A stretch of 64,000 nucleotides of DNA from DAISKN01 sp964553925 (GTDB lineage Bacteria > Acidobacteriota > Vicinamibacteria > Marinacidobacterales > SMYC01): positions 7,405 through 71,404 of the forward strand of contig CAZKNR010000133.1 in assembly GCA_964553925.1 (NCBI GenBank), written 5' to 3'. Position numbers and translations under genes: made by a program. Of the stretch, positions 42,526-50,530 are shown piece by piece. The notes under the pieces were generated by a model, which saw only the letters and a program-made list of their open reading frames with translations, made no database searches and was not told the DNA's origin. Each line of letters starts with the position of its first letter. The first letter of the stretch is position 1.

Positions 42526-42921
42526 TCAGCCCATCGTCGCCACTTTGAGGGGCTCGATGTAGTACTTCACGCGCACCTCTGTGGGACTCCGGAATGGATA
42601 CTTGTCCTGCCCGAGATACTTCTTCGCCATCTTGTCGATGTGGGCATCGGCGCCGTCCTCGGTGATCTTCACCACCCGGCCCTGAATCATGAGCGCCCGA
42701 TAGGGATTGTCGGGATCCGTCGCGGAGAGCGCGACGCGGGCGCGGCTTTTCATGTTCCGGTCCTTCACCCGGCCCCTGGCGGAGTTGACGACGAGGAGAT
42801 CCCCCTCTCGGTCGATCCACACCGGGCTCACCTGCGGGCCTCCATCCTTGCCCGTGGTCGCCAGATGCACGAGGGTCTTCTTGTCGAGGATGTCCCGGAA
42901 GGCTTCTGGAATTTTTGCCAT
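42526..42921 (-). CDS. PPOX-class FMN/F420-type oxidoreductase
   Basis: The 131-residue split-barrel protein has LVHLATTGKDGGPQVSPVWI, the RVKDRNMKSRARVALSA segment and YRALMIQGRVVKITEDG. This is the pyridoxamine 5'-phosphate-oxidase-like family, which includes F420-dependent reductases. Cofactor choice cannot be read from the sequence. It follows the CDGSH gene after 11 bp and is likely co-transcribed with it. Confidence 0.87.
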   Translation of the reverse strand: MAKIPEAFRDILDKKTLVHLATTGKDGGPQVSPVWIDREGDLLVVNSARGRVKDRNMKSRARVALSATDPDNPYRALMIQGRVVKITEDGADAHIDKMAKKYLGQDKYPFRSPTEVRVKYYIEPLKVATMG

Positions 42922-42932
42922 GACCTGCTCCC

Positions 42933-43160
42933 CTACTTCTTCGGCTCAGGCAGCACGAAGGCCTTGGCCTCGTGCTGGAATCCAATCTTGTTATGGCTAC
43001 CGTCGCAGAACGGCTTGTTCTCCGATTGCCCGCAGCGGCAGAGAGAGACGAGCTCGCGGCCCCTGACGTCGTAGGCCGCGCCTTCCGCGTCCTTGATCAC
43101 GATCGGGTCTCCGGTGCTCTTGACCCGAAGCGGGCCGTTCTTCGAAACGATGATCTCCAT
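42933..43160 (-). CDS. CDGSH iron-sulfur domain protein
   Basis: The 75-residue protein has the CDGSH [2Fe-2S] motif CRCGQSENKPFCDGSH (three Cys and one His ligand). The N-terminus PIVIKDAEGAAYDVRGRELV is a short beta extension seen in bacterial single-CDGSH proteins. The family is involved in redox or iron-sulfur transfer; the partner is unknown. ATG 43160 has GGAG-like purines (AAAGGAGC) upstream. It is divergent from the coiled-coil gene at 43206. Confidence 0.9.
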   Translation of the reverse strand: MEIIVSKNGPLRVKSTGDPIVIKDAEGAAYDVRGRELVSLCRCGQSENKPFCDGSHNKIGFQHEAKAFVLPEPKK

Positions 43161-43193
43161 CGAGCGCTCCTTTCGATGCTTCCCGAAAACCGC

Positions 43194-43199
43194 TAGTAT
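43194..43199 (+). promoter_or_regulatory. -10-like TAGTAT directly before a start codon
   Basis: TAGTAT ends six bases before ATG 43206, with no Shine-Dalgarno between, which fits a leaderless transcript. The -35 is weak. Confidence 0.45.
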
Positions 43200-43205
43200 A
43201 CAACC

Positions 43206-43499
43206 ATGTCCGACAAAGGGGCCCCCAAGTCCGCGTACGAGCTCGCGATGGAGAAACTCAAAGCCCGGGGAGACTACGAAGAGAAGAAGCTCACCGGCAA
43301 ACAGAAGGCGGCGATCGCCGAGATCCGCAGCCGCTACCGGGCTCGAATCGCCGAGGCCGAGATCCAGCAGCAGTCCAAGCTCGCGACCGTAACCACCTAC
43401 GAGGAGCTGGACAAGGTGAAAAACGAGCTAGTCCGGGACAAGGAACGGCTGAACTCGGAGATGGAAGAGAAGGTCGAGGAGGTGCGCTCCGCCTCCTGA
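43206..43499 (+). CDS. Small charged coiled-coil protein
   Basis: The 97-residue protein is predicted to be almost entirely helical and highly charged: MEKLKARGDYEEKKLTGKQK, then IAEIRSRYRARIAEAEIQQQ and KERLNSEMEEKVEEVRS. Small proteins of this type occur beside purB-like genes in Acidobacteriota, but no function is known to me. The gene is followed after seven bases by the lyase gene and is probably co-transcribed with it. Confidence 0.75.
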   Translation: MSDKGAPKSAYELAMEKLKARGDYEEKKLTGKQKAAIAEIRSRYRARIAEAEIQQQSKLATVTTYEELDKVKNELVRDKERLNSEMEEKVEEVRSAS

Positions 43500-43506
43500 A
43501 GTCGCG

Positions 43507-44877
43507 ATGCCTTCCACCGTCTTCGACTCCTTCTACTTCAAAGATCGCTTCGGCACCCAGGCGATGCGCGACATCTGGAGCGATCGCGCGACCATCGCCC
43601 GCTGGCTCGAAGTCGAGGCGGCGCTCGCCGCCGTCGAGGCCGAGCTCGGGCTCGTTCCCGAGAAGGCGGCGCGGGAGATCGGAAGAAAAGCCCGCATCGA
43701 GAACCTCGACCTCCGCTCGATGAAACGGGGCTTCGACCGGACGTGGAATCCGGTGGTGCCCCTTCTCGACGAGCTCCGGAAGAAGCTATCCCTAGAGGCC
43801 CGCGGGGTCCTGCACTGGGGCGCCACCAGCAAAAACATCTTCGATACGGGATTGATGCTCCAGGTGAAGGAGAGCTACCACGTTCTCGAGTCCCGGCTCT
43901 GGACGGTCCTGGACCGCCTCGCGGCGATCGCCGAAGAGCACCGGCACACTCTGATGGCCGGGCGCACTCACGGCCAGCACGCGATTCCAGTGACCTTCGG
44001 TTTCAAGGCCGCTGCCTGGCTCGACGAGCTCCTCCGCCACGAAGAGCGCCTCGTCGAGAGCCGCCCGCGGGTCCTCGTCGGGGAGTTCGGAGGCGCCGTG
44101 GGGACGCTCGCCGCGCTCGGTGGAAAAGGGCTCGAGATCCAGGCCCTTCTCATGGCCCGGCTCGATCTAGGCGTCGCCGAGGCGCCGGTGAAAACCGCGG
44201 GGGATCGCATCGCGGAGTTCGTTCTTCTGCTCTCGATGCTGTCGGCGACCCTCGGCAAGATCGCGCAAAACCTCTATAACCTTCAGCAAACCGACATCGA
44301 CGAGGTCCAGGAGTGCGCCGAGGGCAAGGTGGGGAGCTCGGCCATGCCTCACAAACAGAACCCCGTGGCTTCGGGCTCCGTGGTCTTCCTCGGGCGGCTC
44401 CTCCGCGCCAACGCCGGCCCCGCCCTCGACTACATCCACGCCGAGGGGGAGGACGACCATCGCCAGGGTGAGACCGCGTGGAAATTCGTGCCGGAAGTCT
44501 GCCTTCTCGCCGACGCCCAGATCGAGCTCACCGCGCGCGTTCTCTCGTCTCTCGTGGTAAAACCCGAGAACATGATACGGAACCTCGAGCGCGCTTCGGG
44601 CTTCATCTGCTCGGAGTCCCTCCTCATGCGGCTGTCCGATTCGATGGGAAGGGACCAGGCGCACACGCTGGTGAAGGAGATCTGCGACGCCGCCCGCGAG
44701 CAGGGGAAGTCTCTTCGGGAGATCGCGGCCGGGGAGCCCGCGGTGCGGCGGCATTTGACCGCGGCTTCGATCGATTCCAGTCTCGCGCCGGAAAACTATC
44801 TCGGCGAGACCCAGGAGATCGTGAGCCGGGTCGTTTCTTCCTATCGGAAACGCCGCAAGACTCGGAAGCTTCCATGA
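43507..44877 (+). CDS. purB: Adenylosuccinate lyase / 3-carboxymuconate cycloisomerase family lyase
   Basis: The 456-residue fumarase/aspartase-superfamily enzyme has the three conserved regions: HWGATSKNIFDTG, GRTHGQHAIPVTFG and the signature loop GKVGSSAMPHKQNPV with the catalytic Ser. PurB catalyses two steps of purine synthesis. The KQNP in place of the common KRNP, and the PcaB-like IFDTGLMLQ region, leave room for a cycloisomerase-like function, so the purine role is likely but not certain. The stop overlaps the lipoprotein start (ATGA). Confidence 0.75.
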   Translation: MPSTVFDSFYFKDRFGTQAMRDIWSDRATIARWLEVEAALAAVEAELGLVPEKAAREIGRKARIENLDLRSMKRGFDRTWNPVVPLLDELRKKLSLEARGVLHWGATSKNIFDTGLMLQVKESYHVLESRLWTVLDRLAAIAEEHRHTLMAGRTHGQHAIPVTFGFKAAAWLDELLRHEERLVESRPRVLVGEFGGAVGTLAALGGKGLEIQALLMARLDLGVAEAPVKTAGDRIAEFVLLLSMLSATLGKIAQNLYNLQQTDIDEVQECAEGKVGSSAMPHKQNPVASGSVVFLGRLLRANAGPALDYIHAEGEDDHRQGETAWKFVPEVCLLADAQIELTARVLSSLVVKPENMIRNLERASGFICSESLLMRLSDSMGRDQAHTLVKEICDAAREQGKSLREIAAGEPAVRRHLTAASIDSSLAPENYLGETQEIVSRVVSSYRKRRKTRKLP

Positions 44878-45383
44878 CCCGGCGTAGCGTTGCCTGCGTC
44901 TTTTTTCTCGCCGCCGCCGGCTGCGCCCAGCCACCGACCGACGAGCTCGACATCACCGCGTCGCGAGTCGAGGCGGCTCGGCAGCAGGATGCCGCGACCT
45001 TCGCGCCGGAGCTCTTCGCCGAGGCCGAATCCTCCCTCGCCGAGGCCCAGCGTCTCGCGGCGACCGAACGCGACTACCTCGCGGCGATCCAGGCCGCGGC
45101 ACACTCGACCCTTCGCGCGAACGAGGCATTCTTCCGGGCGAGCTCGGAGCGAATCGTGGTGGTGCGAAGGCTCGACCAGATCCTCTTCGAGCTCGAGAGC
45201 CTGCTCGAGATGGCCGAGCACCGAGGAGCGGCGGAGGAAGCGCCCGCCGAGCTCTCGGCCCTTCAGTCCCGCTACGAGGCGATTCGGGCGATGGTCGAAG
45301 CGCGCGACCTAATCGACGCCCTGGCAGCGGGGATGGCGCTCAAGCCCGAGCTCCTGGCTTTCGAGGAGAGGTTCGGGAAGTAG
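44874..45383 (+). CDS. Helical lipoprotein of unknown function
   Basis: The 169-residue protein begins with a lipoprotein signal peptide ending in the lipobox AAGC at about residue 17 (VFFLAAAGCAQPP). The mature part is a predicted helical bundle rich in Ala, Glu and Arg, with a repeating AExxLAEAQRLAATERDYLAA pattern like DUF4398-type lipoproteins. It overlaps the upstream lyase gene by four bases. No enzymatic motifs are visible. Confidence 0.75.
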   Translation: MTRRSVACVFFLAAAGCAQPPTDELDITASRVEAARQQDAATFAPELFAEAESSLAEAQRLAATERDYLAAIQAAAHSTLRANEAFFRASSERIVVVRRLDQILFELESLLEMAEHRGAAEEAPAELSALQSRYEAIRAMVEARDLIDALAAGMALKPELLAFEERFGK

Positions 45384-45525
45384 GGGACCCAGTTAGCGGT
45401 CGATCGCATTCGGTCCTGCCGGGAGCGGGAACACCGATTAGTTTAGTTAGGTTAGCCCCCATAGATAGATTGCTTTGTCGTCCGCAATGTAGAGGGTTCA
45501 CGAACTTGTCGAACGTCTCCGAAAC

Positions 45526-45572
45526 TAGGACGGGGTTGTCCTAAATGGTAACACCGGCACACGTGTGCCGGT
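45526..45572. terminator. Adjacent stem-loop and perfect palindrome at the end of the Clp gene
   Basis: TAGGAC (45526-45531) and GTCCTA (45538-45543) form a hairpin that includes the Clp stop codon. Ten bases further, a perfect 20-bp palindrome occupies 45553-45572 (half-site ACCGGCACAC). Both lie between convergent genes. A terminator role is plausible but no U-tract follows. Confidence 0.5.
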
Positions 45573-48000
45573 CGGCTCCGACCAGGAACCGTTCGCCGCT
45601 GGTCGCCACAACTAGCGGCACCCTGTCCTGGCCTCGGAGGATGAGCATCCCGATCTCCGTTTCGATCTCGGTCTCGATGAGCCGCCTCAGCGGTCGGGCG
45701 CCGTACTTGGGGTCGTAGCCTCTCTTCGCGAGGAGGCGCTCGGCCTCCGGGGCAAAGCGGAGCACGATTCCGCGCTCCTTCAATCGGTTCGAGAGACTCG
45801 ACGCCTGGAGCTTCGCGATAGAGATCATGTGCTCTTCCGTCAACGGCCGGAAGGTGACGACGGCGTCGAAGCGGTTGACGAGCTCTCGCGAGCACTCCTT
45901 CTCGAGCTTGTCCTGGATCCCGCGGCCCTCGCCGAAGCCGATGGCCGCAGCGTTGTCGCCCGCGCCGAGATTCGAGGTGAGGATCATCAGCGTGTTCCGG
46001 AAATCAACGGTGCGGCCCCGGCCGTCCGTCAATCGTCCCTCGTCGAGGACTCGGAGCAGAAGGTGGTGCACCTCGGGGTGGGCCTTTTCGAACTCGTCGA
46101 AGAGAACGACCGAGTAAGGTCGTCTCCTGACGGCTCCCGTGAGCTCTCCCGCGTCGAGCGCGTTGTGGGCGCCGGAGTTGCCGATGAGTCGCGTGACCGA
46201 GCTCGGATCGGAGAGCTCGCTCATCTGGATGCGCACCAGCCCTCGTTCGCCGCCGAAGAGATGGTGCGCGAGGGCCTTCGCCATCTCGGTCTTGCCGACG
46301 CCCGTGGGGCCCGCGAACAAGAAACTTCCGATGGGGCGGTCCTGGGCCTTGACACCGGTGCGAGCTCGCACGATGGCCCTGGCGATGACCCGCGCGGCGT
46401 GATCCTGCCCCACCACGGTCTTCGCCAACGTCTCCTCGAGATGCTGAAGTCTCTGAATCTCGTCGCCCATCAGACTCGCCACGGGAACACCGCTCCATCG
46501 GGACAGCACTCTGGCGATGTCGTTCGCGTCGACGTCCTCGCGAATGAGGCGAGGCGATCCGCAGGCGAGACTCATCTTGGCGACGCCAAGCCGGCGGGTC
46601 TGCTCGAGAGCCTCTTTCTCCTGCTGCCAGCGGGTCCGGAGCCATCCAGCCGCGGTACGGAGCTCGGCGAGCTCCCGCGTGATCGCGGGATCCTCGTGTC
46701 CCTGCCTCGCGACCTCCAGATCCACGATACGGCGCTCCATGGCGTCGAGCTCCGATGGAGAGCCGTCGAGCTCCATGCGGCGCTCGGCGGCCGCCTCGTC
46801 CACGAGGTCGATCGCCTTGTCGGGGAGGCGCCGGTCGCCCAGATATTTGTCGGAGAGCTTCGCCGCCGCTACGAGAGCGTCGTCCAGGATCCCGACGCCG
46901 TGGTGAGACGCGTAGCGGGACTTGAGCCCCCGGAGTATGCCGATGGTCGCCTCGACCGAGGGCTCGTCCACGAAAATCGGCTGGAAGCGCCTCTCGAGCG
47001 CCGCGTCCTTTTCGAAGTGGCGCCGGTATTCCGCGGTGGTTGTCGCGGCGATGATGCGGAGGGCGCCCCGGGCGAGCGCCGGTTTCACCATATCGGCGGC
47101 GTCCAACGCCTGCCCCTCGCACTGGCCCGCACCCAGCAGCGTATGCGCCTCGTCGAGGAAGAGGATGATGGCGCCCTTCGAGTCTTCGACTTCCTGGATG
47201 AGCTGCTTCCATCGCTCCTCGAACATGCCGCGGTACTTCGTGCCGGCGACCAGCACTCCCATGTCGATGGCCACGATCCGCCGGCCGCGCAGACCCTCGG
47301 CGACGTCGCCCTGGACGATGCGCTGCGCTGCGGCTTCGGCGATCGCCGTCTTCCCCACTCCCGGCTCTCCCACGAGAAGCGGGTTGTTCTTCGTTCGCCG
47401 AAGGAGAATCTGGATTACCCGGCGCACCTCGGCGTCGCGATGGAAGACCGGATCGAGCCTTCCCTGCGCCGCCTGGACGGTGAGGTCCCGTCCGAACTTC
47501 CGGAGGGTGGGGCATTGGCTTTCGATCCGTTGGAAGCCGGGAAGGTCTTGGATGGCATAGCCAAAAGTGACGATGCGGTCCCGAGTGATGCCGCCGTTCT
47601 GGAGCAGCTCTCCTCCCGGAAGCTCGCTCTCGAGGTAAGCGATCAGGACGTGGCCCAAGGTGACGCATCGGGATTTGGAGGCGTCAGCCTCTCCTATCGC
47701 GCGGGCGAGGAGCGCCTCGAGCGCGGGCAGCAGCCGGGTTTCGGAGGACACCGTGGAAGGGATCCTCTCCAGGCGGCTTTCGAGAAAACCCTTCAGCCTC
47801 TCGACCGAACGTTCCCCCGGCTTCTGAAGATCGCGAACGGGTCCGTCATCCTGGTCCAGCAGAGCGTGGAGCAGATGCTCCACGCCGACGCTCGCATGTC
47901 CGCGCCTAACCGCTGAAGCTTGAGCGATCGAGAGAACTTCCCGGCATCGCCCGCCGAGGCGAGCGAAATCCATCGCGACTCCTGACACTCGTTCGATCAT
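45541..48000 (-). CDS. ClpC/ClpA-type AAA+ unfoldase
   Basis: The 819-residue protein has an N-terminal double Clp-N domain (residues 10-150), two AAA+ modules with Walker A GEPGVGKTAIAE and GPTGVGKTEMAK, and Walker B ILFLDEAHTLLGAG and VVLFDEFEKAHPE. A middle coiled coil of about 60 residues is shorter than in ClpB and similar to ClpC. The AIGF tripeptide-like loop after the second Walker B resembles the ClpP-docking (L/I/V)GF motif, so a ClpP partner is more likely than a pure ClpB disaggregase. The ATG at 48000 has AGGAGG upstream. It is divergent from the sigma factor gene. Confidence 0.82.
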   Translation of the reverse strand: MIERVSGVAMDFARLGGRCREVLSIAQASAVRRGHASVGVEHLLHALLDQDDGPVRDLQKPGERSVERLKGFLESRLERIPSTVSSETRLLPALEALLARAIGEADASKSRCVTLGHVLIAYLESELPGGELLQNGGITRDRIVTFGYAIQDLPGFQRIESQCPTLRKFGRDLTVQAAQGRLDPVFHRDAEVRRVIQILLRRTKNNPLLVGEPGVGKTAIAEAAAQRIVQGDVAEGLRGRRIVAIDMGVLVAGTKYRGMFEERWKQLIQEVEDSKGAIILFLDEAHTLLGAGQCEGQALDAADMVKPALARGALRIIAATTTAEYRRHFEKDAALERRFQPIFVDEPSVEATIGILRGLKSRYASHHGVGILDDALVAAAKLSDKYLGDRRLPDKAIDLVDEAAAERRMELDGSPSELDAMERRIVDLEVARQGHEDPAITRELAELRTAAGWLRTRWQQEKEALEQTRRLGVAKMSLACGSPRLIREDVDANDIARVLSRWSGVPVASLMGDEIQRLQHLEETLAKTVVGQDHAARVIARAIVRARTGVKAQDRPIGSFLFAGPTGVGKTEMAKALAHHLFGGERGLVRIQMSELSDPSSVTRLIGNSGAHNALDAGELTGAVRRRPYSVVLFDEFEKAHPEVHHLLLRVLDEGRLTDGRGRTVDFRNTLMILTSNLGAGDNAAAIGFGEGRGIQDKLEKECSRELVNRFDAVVTFRPLTEEHMISIAKLQASSLSNRLKERGIVLRFAPEAERLLAKRGYDPKYGARPLRRLIETEIETEIGMLILRGQDRVPLVVATSGERFLVGADRHTCAGVTI

Positions 48001-48137
48001 CGGCCCTCCTGACTCTTATTGCGCCAGGCCGCCCGGGCACACGACACCTGTCGGCCGTCGCGCTCTTGGCTCTCTTTGTTCCGGTTCATCCAGTAATGCG
48101 GAATCGGAGAATAAAACGGCTCAGCTCGTGGAATTTC

Positions 48138-48166
48138 TTGGCGAAAAGATGGGGCATTTGTGTTAT
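48138..48166 (+). promoter_or_regulatory. Putative promoter of the sigma factor-kinase operon
   Basis: TTGGCG (48138-48143) and TGTTAT (48161-48166) are spaced by 17 bp, about 40 bp before the sigma factor start. Confidence 0.45.
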
Positions 48167-48208
48167 CAATGAACGCAGGACCTGTCCCCCCGAGGTCATC
48201 CCGACCGC

Positions 48209-48754
48209 TTGAACGTGACGCCCGAGCACAAGGACGGTACCGAGTCTCTCGACGAGGTGGTGCTCCTCGTCTATCAGGAGCTGCGGCGCTTGGCCGCGCA
48301 TTACCTGAGAGCGGAGCGGGCGAACCACACCCTGCAGCCGACGGCCCTCGTCAATGAGGCCTACCTCTGTCTCGCGAAGCAGGACGGCGTCCGCTGGCAG
48401 AACCGGGCTCATTTTCTCGCCATCGCCGCAAACACCATGAGGCGGGTGCTCGTGGACCATGCGCGAGAACGGGGTGCCGTGAAGCGGGGAGGCGACCTTC
48501 GACGGGTCACGCTCCGCTCCTCGATCGCTCTCGACGACCGGGACGTCGACATCCTCTCTCTCGACGAGGCGCTCCTGAAGCTCGCAGGTTTCGATCCCGG
48601 AGGCGCTCGCGTGGTGGAGCTCAGATTCTTCGGCGGCCTCACCATCGAGGAAACGGCGGAGGCGATGGGGTTCTCGCCGGCTACGGTTAAGAGAATGTGG
48701 ACCGCGGCCAAGGCATGGCTCTACCGGGAGCTTTCGGCCGGGGACCGCGCATGA
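48209..48754 (+). CDS. ECF-type RNA polymerase sigma factor (PF07638 group)
   Basis: The 181-residue protein contains sigma region 2 (LVYQELRRLAAHYLRAERANH, then PTALVNEAYLCLAKQ) and sigma region 4 (VVELRFFGGLTIEETAEAMGFSPATVKRMWTAAKAWLYREL). This is the Sigma70_ECF-like group typical of Acidobacteria and Planctomycetes, which is controlled through Ser/Thr kinases rather than by anti-sigma factors. The next gene is such a kinase and overlaps it by four bases. The start is uncertain: TTG 48209 or GTG 48215, neither with a good Shine-Dalgarno. Confidence 0.88.
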   Translation: MNVTPEHKDGTESLDEVVLLVYQELRRLAAHYLRAERANHTLQPTALVNEAYLCLAKQDGVRWQNRAHFLAIAANTMRRVLVDHARERGAVKRGGDLRRVTLRSSIALDDRDVDILSLDEALLKLAGFDPGGARVVELRFFGGLTIEETAEAMGFSPATVKRMWTAAKAWLYRELSAGDRA

Positions 48755-50073
48755 CTCCGGAAAGGTGGCATCAAGTCGAAGGAGTCTTTCGCGAAGCTCT
48801 GGCGCAGGCGCCGAGGGCGAGGAACCTCTTTCTGGAGAACGCCTGCCGGGACGATTCGGACCTGCAGCGCGAGGTGCTGTCCCTTCTCGCGTCGCACGAG
48901 CAGGCGGGAAGCTTTCTCGACGCTCCCGTCTTTGACCAAGGGGCGCTCGCCGGGGCGGCCGACACGGGCGCGATCCATACCTTTCTTCCCGGCCAGATGG
49001 TCGCCGACCGGTTTCGCGTCGTCCGTTTCCTGGCCGAGGGTGGAATGGGCGAAGTCTACGAGGCTCTCGACACCGAGCTCGGTGAGCGCGTCGCCCTCAA
49101 GACGGTTCGCCAGACGATCCTCGACGACGACGAGGCCGAGAGCCGCTTCGTTCGCGAGAGCCAGCTCGCCCGCAAGGTGACCCACCCGAACGTCTGCCGC
49201 ATCCACGATGTCTTCGAGCACGTCGTCCAGTCGGGCAACTACGAGGCGCGGATTCGATGTCTCACCATGGAGCTTCTGTCGGGAGAAACGCTGGGCCAAA
49301 GGCTCCGGCGCGGCGGCCGGCAGAACGCCGCGCGCGCCCTTCCCATCGCGCGCCAGATCGCCGAGGCTTTGAAGGCGGCCCACGACGTCGGCGTAGTGCA
49401 TCGCGATCTGAAGCCCGACAACGTGATCCTCGTTCCCCGGAAGGGCGAGCTCCGCGCGGTCGTCACCGACTTCGGCCTGGCGCGGGCCAACAAGGCGCTC
49501 GAGCAAGTGCCGGCCTCGGCGCGGCTCGATCTGCTCTGGATGCTCCATGGGCTCCAGGCGGACGCGCATGCCTCGAAAGGGGCGATCGCCCGTCTCGCGA
49601 GGCGAGCCCGCAGGCAGATGGCGGCCCTCGGCCTCTTATCCCAGCACGACTCCGAGCTCACCGAACTCGGGCGAATCATGGGGACACCGGCCTACATGTC
49701 CCCCGAGCAGGCGCGCGGCGATCGCGTGGACCACCGCTCCGACATCTGGTCCTTTGGAGTCGTGTTCTACGAAATGCTCACCGGTCAGCTCCCCTACCGC
49801 CCGGAGAGCTCCTTCCGGCATCTGCTGCGAAAGCTCACGCGCCGCGAGCGCACCCCCTCGGCGCGCGGGATCCCCTCGACCTTGCGCAGGGTGATCTTCC
49901 GATGTCTCGCCATCCCCCGCGGCGAACGCTACCAGAGCATGGCAGCGGTCCTGGAGGATCTTGCCGGCGAACGAGCCGGCCGGGCGCGCTCGTCGTCGAG
50001 GTGGGTTCTTGCCGTTCTGCTCGCCGCGCTTGCGGCCGTTTTCTTCACTCTGCTCTACGACTGGACAGACTAG
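48751..50073 (+). CDS. Membrane-anchored Ser/Thr protein kinase with an activation-segment insertion
   Basis: The 440-residue kinase starts with an acidobacterial N-terminal helical domain (MTPERWHQVEGVFREALAQA). The kinase domain (residues 92-405) has the P-loop LAEGGMGEVYEALD, the VALK lysine, the catalytic loop HRDLKPDNVIL, DFGLAR and GTPAYMSPEQARG. Between DFG and GTPAYMSPE there are about 68 codons instead of the usual 20-25, so the activation segment carries an insert of some 45 helical residues. A single C-terminal membrane helix (WVLAVLLAALAAVFFTLLY) anchors it, with almost nothing outside. It is coupled to the sigma factor by ATGA. Confidence 0.9.
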   Translation: MTPERWHQVEGVFREALAQAPRARNLFLENACRDDSDLQREVLSLLASHEQAGSFLDAPVFDQGALAGAADTGAIHTFLPGQMVADRFRVVRFLAEGGMGEVYEALDTELGERVALKTVRQTILDDDEAESRFVRESQLARKVTHPNVCRIHDVFEHVVQSGNYEARIRCLTMELLSGETLGQRLRRGGRQNAARALPIARQIAEALKAAHDVGVVHRDLKPDNVILVPRKGELRAVVTDFGLARANKALEQVPASARLDLLWMLHGLQADAHASKGAIARLARRARRQMAALGLLSQHDSELTELGRIMGTPAYMSPEQARGDRVDHRSDIWSFGVVFYEMLTGQLPYRPESSFRHLLRKLTRRERTPSARGIPSTLRRVIFRCLAIPRGERYQSMAAVLEDLAGERAGRARSSSRWVLAVLLAALAAVFFTLLYDWTD

Positions 50074-50498
50074 TCAGGATGGAGGTGATAAACCTTGTCG
50101 GTGATCTTCCAGCCGCCTTCGAGCTTCAAGAGGGAGAGATAGTCGGTGTAGACGTGCCGCGAGTCCTTGAAGAGCTCGATCTTGGCGACGGCAGCCGACA
50201 CCGTCACGTCGATGAGCGCGATGCGGTGCTCCCACTTCTGATCCGTCGGGTCGAAGTCGGGACTTCCCTTTCGTTTTTCGATCGCCGAGATCCACTCCTC
50301 GATCGGAAATTGGCGGAGCCCGCCGTCCGGAAGGACACCGTGGATACGAAACGCGGGGTGAAAGCCTTCCCTCATCGTTTTGGTGTCGAGGTCGTTGAAG
50401 GCGCCGTTGATGTAGGACGCCTCGATCAAAGTCTGAATCTCACGCCGAGCGACGTCGGCTTCCGACTCCACGAGAGCCGTCGCGTTTGGTTTCGTCAT
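50070..50498 (-). CDS. NTF2-like (SnoaL/DUF4440-type) protein
   Basis: The 142-residue protein has the cone-like NTF2 fold signature: IQTLIEASYINGAFNDLDTK, the MREGFHPAFRIHG segment and the C-terminal strands DYLSLLKLEGGWKITDKVYH. Such nuclear transport factor 2 family proteins are often periplasmic or small-molecule-binding and this one lacks a signal peptide. ATG 50498 is preceded by GGAGGAG. It converges with the kinase gene, overlapping it by four bases. Its function is unknown. Confidence 0.85.
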   Translation of the reverse strand: MTKPNATALVESEADVARREIQTLIEASYINGAFNDLDTKTMREGFHPAFRIHGVLPDGGLRQFPIEEWISAIEKRKGSPDFDPTDQKWEHRIALIDVTVSAAVAKIELFKDSRHVYTDYLSLLKLEGGWKITDKVYHLHPD

Positions 50499-50530
50499 GA
50501 TCTCCTCCGAAGGGCGCGATTCTAGCCCAG

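Noticed and set aside
45829..47916. A 695-codon open frame opposite the Clp gene
   Set aside because: It is antisense to a well-matched AAA+ gene and has no protein-family features of its own.
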